NCBI GenBank assembly: GCA_025331125.1
Contig: JAOALB010000118.1
Coordinates: 1 to 64,000 of the forward strand
Direction: 5' to 3'
Source of the DNA: Mycogone perniciosa
Taxonomy: Eukaryota > Ascomycota > Sordariomycetes > Hypocreales > Hypocreaceae
Length of the DNA stretch: 64,000 nucleotides
Positions 1 to 10,514 of the stretch are shown piece after piece. A program made the position numbers and the translations under genes. The stretch's first letter is position 1, and each line of letters opens with the position of its first letter. Below the pieces are notes generated by a model. That model had not been told where the DNA came from and did not search any database. It worked only from the letters and a program-made list of their open reading frames with translations.

Positions 1-225
1 GATGTGTGTGATCGTAGCCCAGTTCTGTGGCGCGGCGGGGAGGGCCGCGCCTTGTTTGGCCAAACGGTCGGCCTGTTATACGATTTTGTGATGGCGAGTC
101 TCTATACTGGCTTGGAACTTTGAAAGCTGGGGAACACTATCCATCAATACCACCAAGGACAGCTGCTTACAAGAATGATGATCCATTTCCAACAAGAATA
201 GTACATGGGTATCTGCTAAAAGTTT

Positions 226-1366
226 CTACCACAGGCTAAGAAGATCCTGAGTGTCCATCGCCGTCGAAGCTTCATAATCCTTCATTCCCTCCTTGAGCAC
301 CTGATCAAGTCCAACAGCCGCTCTCCCCGTCGCACCGCCCTCCTTCTTTGCTTTCTCGACCCCTTTTGATATAGGATCCAAGAATCTCCGATGAAATACT
401 TGCTGTCTCGCTTCCTTGTTGGGATACATCTCTCCCTCTTCATCTCGCCGTGCCCCGAAGAGATTCAAATATTCGAAGGCGTTTGACGATCGTGGTATTC
501 TGTAAAGATTGTCCCAGTACTCTGAAGGGCCATCCACCGCGGCCATCTCGGATTTTAATCCGGCTTGGAGGAACTTGGACAATATTGAAATCTGACGCGC
601 CAGCGTCTGAGCATCCTTGGGTCGTAGCCCAGTCCGAGCAGCAGACGTCCACCCCGGAGCTGAGGATGACAGGGCCCAGCCCATGGTCACACAAAATGTG
701 CTCAAAGTCTTGACCCATCCGCCGGGGCAGGTAACAAGCTCTTCATCTGCCGCATCAAGCAGCCATTCCATGACGCCGAGGGCATCGTTGCTAATATCAG
801 CAGACAGATGCGTCATTCCTGCTCTGATATACATGACAGCATGCTCGGTATGGTGCTTGACCTCATTTTCCGGTAGAGTTTGAAGAAGTTTCAAAAGTTG
901 ACTTCGTACTGGTGTTGAGCTGTCAGAAACGAGAGGAAGTAGTTTGGCCAAGACGGCATTGGTTCCCACTGGATTAACGGGTGGGTTCGATGAGAGTTGA
1001 CTCGTGAGATAGGCCAAAGCATCGCGGCGCTGCCTATCCGACTTTGAAGAGGATGCTAGTGAGAGATTGTGCTTGAATTGTTGGACAACATCTGGTGCGA
1101 CAGTCGATAATGACTGCTGGCTCATTACAATCGCTAGGAACCGTCAGCAATGCTGTTTGAAAGGGTAGCTGAAGGAACCTCACCCTTGGACTTGAAGCTG
1201 GTGTCCGTGAAGTTGGAGGGTTTTGGCTTTTCCTTTCCAACTTTATACTTTGGTTTCTATTTAAAATCGATCGTAAGTATCATAATCAGATAAGGCATGG
1301 CAGTTTGAGAGATCATACTTGAAAATCCTTCTGCTTCTCCTTCTTCTTTTTAGCACTGGAACCCAT
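226..1366 (-). CDS. IPI1: Pre-rRNA-processing protein Ipi1 (RIX1 complex subunit)
   Basis: Spliced minus-strand gene, exons 1366..1319, 1256..1184 and 1133..226, giving 342 residues. The start is the ATG at 1366: it opens a Lys-rich N-terminus (MGSSAKKKKEKQKDFQ), and exon 2 continues with KPKYKVGKEKPKPSNFTDTS, both typical of fungal Ipi1. The third exon encodes a helical HEAT-like body. The length is close to yeast Ipi1 (about 330 residues). In yeast, Ipi1 acts with Rix1 and Ipi3 in the nucleus on ITS2 processing and 60S subunit maturation; that role is taken from the family, not seen here. Both introns are GT-AG (62 and 50 nt) and phases agree across all junctions. It is transcribed divergently from the roadblock gene across a 356-bp spacer. 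Confidence 0.85.
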
Positions 1367-1722
1367 GTTTGCAAATAGTCGTCGATTTCAGTCTAGAACA
1401 GGGTGGATAAACAAATTCTAATTTAAAGTGTCTAATGCAAATTGATGCGTGTTGTTGTCAAATGTCGTGAATGTCGTCTATTCCTACAGCCAAAGAGTTG
1501 TTTGCCGATGAGTTTGATACTGCCTGTCGGTGGGTCTGAAAATTTTGGCGGTGCCTCGTGGCAGAATTGTCCACCCGCTGTAAGTGCGCGCTACGTCAAG
1601 GAGCTCCCCGCAACGCATCAGGAGCTTCCATCGTGGCAATATCGCCTTATCTACAAATCGGCATTGTCTTCCCAGAGGTATACTTGACAACTCCAGCCGG
1701 CCTGGAGCAAGTTTACAGCAAA
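1367..1722. promoter_or_regulatory. Divergent promoter between IPI1 and the roadblock gene
   Basis: This 356-bp spacer lies between the two divergent start codons and must hold both promoters and leaders. I see no clear TATA box. The short open frames in it have no coding character. Call by position only. Confidence 0.5.
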
Positions 1723-2249
1723 ATGAGTGATTCACCAACGGTACAGCTGTCTACCGACTAAATTGAGATGCATAATTGACACGAACGCAGAAAAACGGAC
1801 ACGATGCTCTCGAGGAGAAGTTCAGCCGCCTGACTAGGAAACCAGGCGTCAAGGCTAGCATCGTCATCGACCGAGCGACCGGAGCCATACTCAAGACCAG
1901 CGGACAGATAGATGCCCTCCGAACAGCCAAGTCACGAAACGCGTCAACGGCAGCGACTTTCTCCAACGACCCCCCCGTAGCGGAGCAGAGCGAGTCACAA
2001 GGCATCGAGGAGTTTGCAGAAATGATATGGAACTATGTGAATAACTCAGCACAACTGGTTCAAGAGGTGGATACAGAGGTACGTGCGACCGGGAGAATTC
2101 CTCCACGATGACGTGTTTGCGCACGCGGGACTAATTGGTTGCAGGACGAGTTGAGGTTGCTTCGGCTACGCACGAAGAAGCAGGAGATTGTCATAGTACC
2201 AGACCAGAAGTATCTGCTGACGGTTATCCATGACACGCACCCAGTCTAA
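1723..2249 (+). CDS. Roadblock/LC7 domain protein (dynein light-chain type)
   Basis: Exons 1723..1740, 1791..2078 and 2145..2249 encode 136 residues. The first exon is only six codons (MSDSPT), so the start was set by the in-phase GT donor at 1741 and by how well the joined product reads. The body carries the roadblock signature: a KPGVKASIVIDRATGAILKT strand-turn near residues 20-40, an IDALRTAKSRN stretch, and the C-terminal LRLRTKKQEIVIVPDQKYL segment that ends the single domain. Roadblock proteins dimerise and either tether cargo to cytoplasmic dynein intermediate chain or scaffold small GTPase regulators. The sequence cannot say which applies, but dynein light chain is the usual fungal assignment. 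Introns are 50 and 66 nt. Confidence 0.85.
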
Positions 2250-4028
2250 TAGTGCATTCTGTGGGACAACTCAGAGGTTTCGCAAAAGGGGTCTCATAGA
2301 ATATTATGTATTCTGCTAAACTTGTCAATATGGTTCTAGAGAAAGGGCGATCTATGATTGGAGGGGATTGTATGGGATTTTTCTGTCGAGTTCTATTTAA
2401 GCATAACTGCACGGCGCACAGGATTGATGAAATGAGACCCAAGGATGTTTATACCAGCGTGCCCGTGTGTGATGACTGCGGTGTGATAGTGTTACCAACG
2501 CGTTGGTATTCATGACTTTGATCGAGAGGTTTCTTTGTTTGCTTGGTCTCATTCATGCCCAACAGTGTACTCGTAGATAAGCCGTAGGACAAGAGAAATC
2601 AGACGCAGTGATTCAGCGTTCTAGACTCAGGAGGCAGAGAGACATTCTCGGTCTTGGCATTCGCCTCTCGGTTCAGAGAAATTTCGCGACCGCGCGTCTG
2701 AGCACAAACAGCCCGAGCCAACCATTCTGATCTATTCCATATGCTTCTTATTAACCACAGTCGTGAGGAATAGAAAGGCGTCAGGTGAGCGCACGTGGGA
2801 AGATTCTCGAATCTCGATCTTCATGGAAAAAGGTTCTGGATCTCCTGGCTCTGTTTTGCGGTCCGTTTGCGGCAGTTGAGAGTTGTGACTAGTTGTGGTA
2901 GGCAACAGGATTGTGAGTGCTAGTACTCCGTACAGAGTAGAAAGGTTAACCCTGACACTGTTACTTTGTAAATGTCTTTCTTCTTCTTTTTCATTTCTTG
3001 GCCGCCTTGGTAGTGTTTTTATCATATGTACTTCGTACGGAGAGTACTCGTAGATACGAGACGAGCCCACTAGGACAGGGGGGCATAAAAAGGCTTGGCT
3101 AGGGCGGCTAACGCATTAATTGGCTGGTTGCGAGTGGCAGTGGTTTATGGCCCAGATCGAGTGCCGACCCCAGATGGCCGAGGCGAAGATGGACCCAATA
3201 ATTACGGAGTTAGGGGGCGCATGGTATCGGATTGGAAGATGAAGCAGGCATGGCATTGCATCTGGAAAGACTCGCTTATCCACAGTTGTCTCCATGTGTC
3301 CATTCTGCCGGGTGAGGTACGTACTCGTACGAAGTGCTTGTCTTCGTAATAACTTCTGGTGGCATTCGCTGGCGCGTAATGTCAATGCGGGGAAATCTAG
3401 GGACTAGCCGACAGGCCGGTTTCTAATCAAGATTGCAGAGACCTCGCCTGAGAGACAAGATAGACGGGATGAGAATGCACGTACATTTGTACGGAACACC
3501 CCTTTGTAAACGTGTCCTTTGCGTGCATTCCTTGATAAATAGATGGTGTGCGAAGCATTGGCCTGCTCAACAACATAATAACCTAAGTAGGATCCCCTGT
3601 CCCCAATGAAAGGGAATCCTTAAGCACTAATTACATAGTAGTGCTACGAAGTATTACTCCGTAGCCAGCTCAGACTCCCAAACGTGCCACCTGACCATTT
3701 ATGGTGCCTCCCCTTGAGCTGGTCTTGGGTCCCTTGTTTGGAATTTGGTGGCGCCTCCGCTCCTCCGCAACTAAACAGGGGGGCTTACACGTAGTAGTAG
3801 TACTCCGTACTAGTACTACTAGTACTGCTACGTACTTGCAAGCACTTCCCCGGAGACCCGACAAGATCGAACCACTTTCACCTGTTGTCGATTCTTCCTC
3901 TCCAACACCCAGCAAACCTCGCCCCCTCCAGAAAAAACATTACAAGCACATGCTGTCCAATGCATGCTCTTCTGGGCCCATAATAGTCAGTGCTGAAGAA
4001 GAGCAAAAGTAGAAGAAGAGAAAAGATC
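2250..4028. other. Intergenic spacer with palindromic motif copies
   Basis: Almost 1.8 kb with no convincing gene; the open frames in it are short and low-complexity. It holds several copies of the dispersed GTACTCCGTA/TACGGAGTAC motif (about 2923-2938, 3028-3054, 3318-3340, 3650-3663 and 3790-3836). The last copy sits in a dense run of AGT/ACT triplets. The final part must be the promoter and leader of the gene starting at 4029. Confidence 0.6.
3790..3836. repeat. AGT/ACT-rich palindromic cluster with GTACTCCGTA core
   Basis: A compact block of overlapping inverted repeats built from AGTACT, ACTAGT and TACTCCGTAC, directly upstream of the leader of the 4029 gene. It could fold as a hairpin on either strand. 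It belongs to the motif family seen throughout the spacers of this window. Confidence 0.6.
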
Positions 4029-6813
4029 ATGGCGTCGTGCGCCCTCCTCAGCGATGACGACATCGAGAAGCTCTTCTCCGGCGCTCCCCAGTACTTTGTC
4101 CGGAGCGAGAGCCACTTCGCCGGCGCGCCTCATCCCAGCGTAGCCTTTCTCTTTGACGAGGAACTGGAAATCAGAGACCTGGCCGACCATGTCCAAATCG
4201 AGGCCAAGGCCTGGAGCGGCGTCACGGCCTGGCCGCACCTGACGCGAGACATCAACCATGACCCGGAGGCCAAGAGAGAGGTCGTGGAGACACGCAGAGC
4301 CCATTTCCACGTCCGCTGCCGTGAGCGACCCAACATGCTGAGCATGCAGGGCTTGGAGAAGGGCACTATGGGCTACCAGGCTGCGCTTGAGCTGGCCGTC
4401 AGCGACTCGCTCGAGGAGGAGCAGTTTGGCTTTGAGAGCATCGGGACGAAAGCCCGTGCTGTCGTCGAGGCTCGCCAACGCATGGTGTCCAGCGATGGAT
4501 GGCTGCACCGCATCCCCCAGCCTGAGCTTCTCGACAGACTCAAGCGCAACGGGGATGTATACAGGAACAACGACCTCCGAAAGAAACCCGCTTTGGAGAC
4601 CTACAACGACCTCTTTCGCACGTTAATGCGGCCGAATAAAATCGTCGCCGTTGACAAGAAAGATCCTCACAGCCTCGCAAACCAAATCAGCGCTTTGCTC
4701 AAATGCCTCGGGACTGCCAATGTATGGATCGATCTGACACACGTGGAGTGGCGTATTCGGCTTGGTCAGATTCTGTGGGGCAAGCAGCACGGCGATGACC
4801 TGGACGATGACACATCTATCCACGACGCCGAGAGTGCAGGCGAGCGTGCAGAGGAGAAATACTGGCTACTCCTGCAGATCTTGGTTTCATCAGAGCTTCT
4901 CATCAGGCTGGATGCCATTACTGAAGGGGAGGAGTATGGGTCCGGATCGTTTCGGACGATTGATGTGGTTCATTTTGAGAGGGCTGCCACCGGGGCCGTG
5001 AAATGGTCCTTGCTTCTGGCTCGCAGCTGGATGCAGAACATCGAGGTCGTGAGAGAGGAGTCCTCGTTGCCGATGGAGTCAACAGGGCTCCGTCGTGGCA
5101 GCAATGGTGCTACCCCTGGTTGGCTGGCATCCTTGGCTAGCAAGATCTCTCTCTATGATCAGCACAAACATGGAAATCGGCCGCCATCACCGCCCCACTT
5201 TTACACGATCCGTGGACGGCATGGCCAACGCCAAGTCGATGGCTTGACTCACTTTGCGAGGAAGATCCAGTGGCCCGGGATCGAGGCTTACGAGCGGCGT
5301 ATATCGGAGAGTGTCCAGGAAATGGCTGCGCCTGCATCATTGCTGCCTCCAACCCCATACAAGAAGGAATCTGAAAAGGACTCTTACTTTGGAGCTTGGG
5401 ATGTTACGTGCCAACGCGGTCATCACAAACAGCGAGCCCACGCGAGACGGCGACGTATGGCGGCTGCGCTGCACAAGTCTGGATGGTTGTCCAAATCGTA
5501 TGTCTTTGGACTGATGCTGCCAGGGGATGCCCTGAGCCACTTTTTGATGGCCACACTGCTTGAGAATGATAGTGAGGCGTTGGCCAAGCTGGGCTCGTTT
5601 GCGAACTTGAGTAGTGGATTTGTCTACTCGGAGAAGAGTTTCTGGAGCACGTCTTGCATTGTGGGTCGGGTCTTGGCTGCCGGGAAAGGGTCGGCTGAAT
5701 GCATGGGATGGATATCGACAGATATCACGCCTGAGGGTATGGGTGACGGTTGGATTAACATTGAGGTACATGATGTTGCTGGTAGGTTCTTGATTTCTGT
5801 GTTGCATTGCGTTGCCAACTGTGAGGCTAACGGGTCGGTCAGATGATATTGCACAGCTTGGGAAAAGGGCAAGGCTCTGGGGCAAGAAACGGGTTGAGCG
5901 CGAGTCTTCCATTCTTGGTGACGGCAAGGAAGACACTATCCTCCCTATCGACTTTACTATTCCTCACGAAAACAACTATCCAACATCACCATCAGGCGTG
6001 TTTGTTGAGTTTCGATCTCTGGAGCTTTCGACCACAGCAGACTCGCTGCATCCCACTCCGCTTGCTGAAATTGTGGCAACCCCTACTCATGAGACCAGCA
6101 GAGCGCCAGATCTGGCTTCATACCCAGCAAAAGTCAGCTTCTACGTTGCCATTGATGGTGAGACGCATGAGAAGCACACTTTCTCACTGTTGTACGATGT
6201 CAACTTTGTTACGGCACATCCCTGTTCGCCGTCGCAACGGGTCAGAGTCTTGAAGTCGCCATCGAGTCCAACGTTGCGGCAGATTGACTTTACCGGATCA
6301 GACGCATTGGGCATGGGATCTCGCTCAATGTATCGGGCTGGTAAGAATCCTCCAAAATACTTGCGGTCTGACAATACTCTAATAAGCTTGACAGGCCACC
6401 CCCTTCATAAATACTACGGCTACACGGTTATCCATATCTCTGAGCTGCTGCAGAGGAAGGATGCAGAGCTCTCCGAGCTACTTCCACCTTCCAACAAACC
6501 CGCCCAAATTCAGGTGCTTGTCGTTGACTGCATCACCAATTTCTCATCCGTGCCTCAGTCGCCAGTCCTCGATCGGTTGGAGACACCGACCTCATCCCCC
6601 GTTGAGCGCAAGGGAAGTTTTTCTGCAGCAGCGAAGATGCACTTTGAGTCTCGGAAGCGACAATTTGGATCAGACATGGAGATTCTAGTCCGGGCATTGT
6701 GTGCCGAGAAGGGCTGGAATGCCATCATCAGCAGGAGAAAGAGAGGATGTTTGGCCTGCGCGATTCGCGAGGCGGGTGCTTTGGGATGGAAGGTCATTAT
6801 TAGGGTGGCGTAA
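4029..6813 (+). CDS. Large conserved-looking fungal protein of unknown function
   Basis: Exons 4029..5781, 5843..6340 and 6395..6813 encode 889 residues. The ATG at 4029 begins MASCALLSDDDIEKLF; thirteen further in-frame codons upstream have no ATG and look like leader. Intron 1 (61 nt) has a GCTAAC branch site and shifts the frame. Intron 2 (54 nt) is a multiple of three, but its GTAAGA...ACAG ends and poor coding content argue for removal. I do not recognise the family. There is no signal peptide or membrane helix. Charged helical stretches, several Trp residues and a compact Cys/Arg-rich C-terminus (RRKRGCLACAIREAGALGW) suggest a soluble intracellular protein with a structured C-terminal domain. 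Residues about 725-800 are Ser/Pro-rich and probably disordered. The product is unknown; the exon structure is firm. Confidence 0.75.
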
Positions 6814-7259
6814 CAAAACGGACAAAGGTTAGCGATGGACAAAAGTGCTCTCTACTTTCTGGCGTTGACTTGGGACGGCGATCATCTCTGCGACCTTTAC
6901 TGTTGTTTTTGTATGATCATGGGGGTTTTTGTTGTACGATATTGTTTTAATGATGGGCTATGATGATAAGTTGCGGGAACAACTTGACTGGCAGGATGAA
7001 GCTACAGCATAGCTCAAAAGTGTACTCAACTCAATAATTGGGAGAGAAATTGAATTGCAATATTTTATCTTCCAAGGTTATCTTATTATATCTATGATAT
7101 TCTGGAGCGAAGTGGACACAGCGCTAACCCACAATGCGCTAATCCAAAATAAGGCCCATTCTCGAACCTAATCCCCAACTCGCAACATCGCAACATCCGC
7201 TCAAGAACATCGATCTGTACTCTCCCATCTCCATTGCCCTCCCCAATCCCACAGTAGCC
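6814..7259. other. Spacer: 3' flank and Asterix promoter
   Basis: AT-rich 446-bp spacer between two genes on the same strand. It contains the 3' flank of the preceding gene and the promoter and leader of the next. No other feature seen. Confidence 0.5.
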
Positions 7260-7942
7260 ATGACGCCCAACAATAACAAGGACATGCGACGGCTAGACCT
7301 CAGTAAGTGCTTTTATCCGCCCTCATTGCGCATTATGCGACACGGTTATCTGATGCTGATCGGGGCGAACAGTCGTGCCGTACCAAGAGCCCTCCGCCAA
7401 GGGCGACCCGGCGGATTTCTCCTCGACGCTGTCGTCGTCACTGCCTATGGTGGCGATGTTTATGCGGAATAAATTTATCGGATGGTACGTCCTCTAGAGA
7501 GTGTGTTTGCGCGCGCGCGTTTGCGTGAAAACCACTGCGATGCGGAATTGCGGAGTTGAGGAGCTAGGCGCGGCGCACATCCGTGATGCCACAGGACAGA
7601 GATTGCGAATTGGGAGACAATTGGCTAATATCATGGCGCTTTTTCAACAGGGCTGCGGTCGTGTATTCTATCCAGACATGGCTAGGCGAGAGCGAGGAGA
7701 GCAGGAAGAGCAACAGCACGCCGGGATACTTTTCCGTTGGCATGGCAGGCAAGTCTTTTTTCCCCGTTTCCTCCCCCCATACACCCGCTGTCTTGGGTAT
7801 TTAACAGTAGCGAGAGCGAGAGTGAGGCAAGGTACTAACCATGGTTGCTACAGTCATGTCTCTACTGGTTACGTACTTGCCGATGTTTATTCCCCCTCCT
7901 GGTACTCCTACCGAGGCGCCTGCAGCGGCGAAACTGTCCTAA
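7260..7942 (+). CDS. Protein Asterix (UPF0139, WDR83OS-like), ER translocon PAT complex subunit
   Basis: Four exons, 7260..7302, 7373..7484, 7651..7748 and 7854..7942, encode 113 residues. The joined product has the family layout: a short polar N-terminus with DMRRLDL, a conserved SSTLSSSLPMVAMFMRNKFI helix, an Ala/Val-rich helix with SIQTWLGESEESRKSNSTPG, then a final helix and a Pro-rich tail (MFIPPPGTPTEAP). In animals Asterix pairs with CCDC47 as the intramembrane PAT chaperone for multi-pass proteins at the ER; here that role is inferred from family. Introns 1 and 2 are GT-AG. Intron 3 (7749..7853) fits only with a GC donor (CAG/GCAAGT) and has a perfect TACTAAC branch site before CTACAG. 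Using it restores the conserved reading MAVMSLLVTYLP. Confidence 0.85.
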
Positions 7943-8883
7943 GCGATTGCAGATAAAGCTTTGAATACAATAATGCGGTGGAGCGGTTGAAGGAGAAGAT
8001 GTTCACGCCAGCTGCGAACAGAGGGGTGGTGGATAATGCCGTGGCTGGGGGGTCATCTCCTCAGCTCTGGTACAAGGACCCGGGCGGACGCCGTTGTACT
8101 ATCCGTGTGCGAAATATACATGATATAATTTGGAATGACAGAAGGCGATTATATGAATCGAAGAAGACGGAGGAGGAGGCACAGCTCAGAGACAACAATG
8201 CGTGAGCTTGCTGACGATCTATGTGACCAAGTGCTCGTTAATTTGCGAGCCAGCAGATTGAGTCAAAGTCGCTTAATATCACTGACATCAATACCCCAAG
8301 ACTCCGGTTCAGGTTTAATACAACGTCGGCTCGTAGATGGTGTTAGACAGGAGATGTCCGCGTAAAACGTTAATGATGGGCCATCACTATAACACTTGAA
8401 ACATGCCCACTTCCACGCAGTACAACACTTCGAATATCCAAACGACAAAGATATCGCATTCTATTTATCATTCCCCTTCCCTTCTCAGCGTCATAATCAC
8501 AGTTGAACACAAAACTTGTGATGTCGCACGCAAGTTCTATTTTTGGCGCATTTGCTGCAATATCACTTCTTTAACCGCCGCCCAGAGCGCTTAACCGCAT
8601 CCTCAACACCTCATTGGACAGCTTGTAAATTCCTGAAACTGCCATGACACAAGTACCATACAGACTTCAGGGGCCTGCTATCCAAACAATTAAGCGCCTT
8701 GCCTCTCTCCTCATTCTCTCCCTCTTTTTTTCTCTTCTTCCTCCTTTACTTTTACCATATTGATTGTGTTTTTATCTGTACATTCAACCTGCTGGCCGGT
8801 CGCTGTGATTTATCGTCACCCACTCTTCTTCCATACACACACACACCCTTCGGGAGGCCAGGGAGATTAGCCAGGATCCAAAA
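7943..8883. other. Spacer upstream of the small secreted protein
   Basis: About 940 bp with no supported gene. The last 200 bp are pyrimidine-rich (CTCTCTCC, CTCTTCTTCC), which is common at fungal transcription start regions, and lead into the ATG at 8884. Confidence 0.5.
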
Positions 8884-9172
8884 ATGAAGACTGCGTTCGT
8901 TATTGCCCTTCTTTCGACTACGGTGTCGCTCGTCAGCGCGGGCATCGTCATCACGCCCGTTTACGATGACCAAATTGTCGAGAAGACGTCAGGAGACTGC
9001 CCCTGGGGCGTCGTCACGCCACAGGGTTGTGGGTATGTGCTTTTTCTCGTTCTCTCTTCATGCCTCACTGTGATATTTCATGTCAATATATTACCCATGT
9101 TCTGCTTTGTGAAAGAAAAGAATGCTGACTCTTATTCACAGCGTCAGGCGAGCGAGGCCCCCAAGTCAATAA
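8884..9172 (+). CDS. Small secreted protein (putative)
   Basis: Exon 8884..9032 begins with a clear signal peptide (MKTAFVIALLSTTVSLVSAG) followed by a short mature region ending DCPWGVVTPQGC. A GTATGT donor at 9033 and a TTCACAG acceptor ending at 9141 give exon 2, 9142..9172, which adds a basic tail (VRRARPPSQ) and a stop, for 59 residues in total. Two cysteines in the mature part could form one disulphide. A leader plus a tiny mature chain is the shape of a fungal secreted peptide or effector-like protein, but I see no named family and no evidence of activity. The second exon is the weaker part of the model: it has little protein character, and another acceptor could give a different tail. 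Confidence 0.5.
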
Positions 9173-10514
9173 ATCTCTTTTACCTTGATGAGGGATGAGC
9201 GAAGGGAACACATCACAACATCGAGAGCGACGATACATGCTTGAGAATTTAGAAGAGCGTTGAAAATATGGCCCGCTGTGCGAGGTCCGGTAGCACATGG
9301 AGTATTGGCGTTATTGGTGGGCAACATCTTGGGGCGTAGATGTGATTTTTGATGATCCAAAGCCGAAATATTGTCTGGACATGGTGACTATCTTGGGTAC
9401 ATACCATTTACGAGGTCTATTATAGCGTTAATTGCAATGCCTACTTTTCCATTATTGTTAATATCCATCACGGCTGGTGCATGAGATGGTCTCTCATAGC
9501 TGCAAAGGCTGCAGCCACATGCTCACTGAAAGCTTTCCATACTCACAGTGAATCACGAAAGATAGAACTCTGTGCATTTCAACACATGCAAGACAATTGC
9601 GCCGGGCTTATACTGCCCGTATCTCTCACATCTCTTATTTCCAATACATGATGACAGCATCATCCCACACAAACCTCGCCAACAACCAACCACCCACATA
9701 GCAAAACGATTTACTGATACGAAGTACATCTACACTAAAAGCTATAGGCATCAGCTTGTTACTCATTTTCGCCGTCTTTTTCTCCATATAATAATAGTCT
9801 CCGTCCTGCGACGACGTTGAGACCGGCAAGCCCCTTGGCACCGTATCCTGAAACCACCAAGTCACATCGGAAGTTTCGCCCCAAAATACATTCCAAAAGT
9901 TCATGCTATAGGCCTGTCCTGAAAAGAAACAATGGTGAATTGTCTTTCTGGCATATTTTCCGAGATTATGACGACGAGGCCTAGAGCGAAAGGTGTGTCC
10001 GAATGATGGAATGCCGGTCAATCCGCATCATTCGAGTCTCAGCAGACTTTCAGCATTTAGATGGCCGGTGGAACACAATGCAATATTACAAGAGTAAATT
10101 TTCAGCTCATACTGTACACATGTTGTTCCTGGTACTCCAAATATACTACAATTTGCCAACAAAGAAAGAAACCCATCCTATTCCCGCATGAGAAAGGTGG
10201 TGTAGCTAAACGACTCAAACGGCTCTCTAAATAAATGACCCTGATGATGAAAAGTTGCAAAAAAAGACACGCCGGGAGCTAACATTTGGCAGCCAGATGC
10301 CTTGAGACGTTGGCCAGACACTTCTGAGAGAGCTTCTGTTAAATGCCACAAGCCCACCCAGCTAGAAACAGGCCTTCGCGGTGAAAGGTAAAGGAGTTTG
10401 CCATTGATGTAAAAGGGCCCTGTTCTTGTTATTAGTAATTGTGACCGCCGGTGCCACAACACTGTTAAGAGCAAGACGCCTCCTTGGTGATAATGCTGCG
10501 CTCATGAAGCCCGT
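9173..10514. other. Intergenic spacer
   Basis: About 1.3 kb between convergent genes. I see no coding exon or recognisable RNA gene. The right-hand part must contain the 3' untranslated region of the Asn/Gly-rich gene. Confidence 0.5.

Noticed and set aside
27..239. Plus-strand frame of 70 codons at the window edge
   Set aside because: No conserved motif, and it overlaps the end of the IPI1 gene; most likely 3' flanking sequence.
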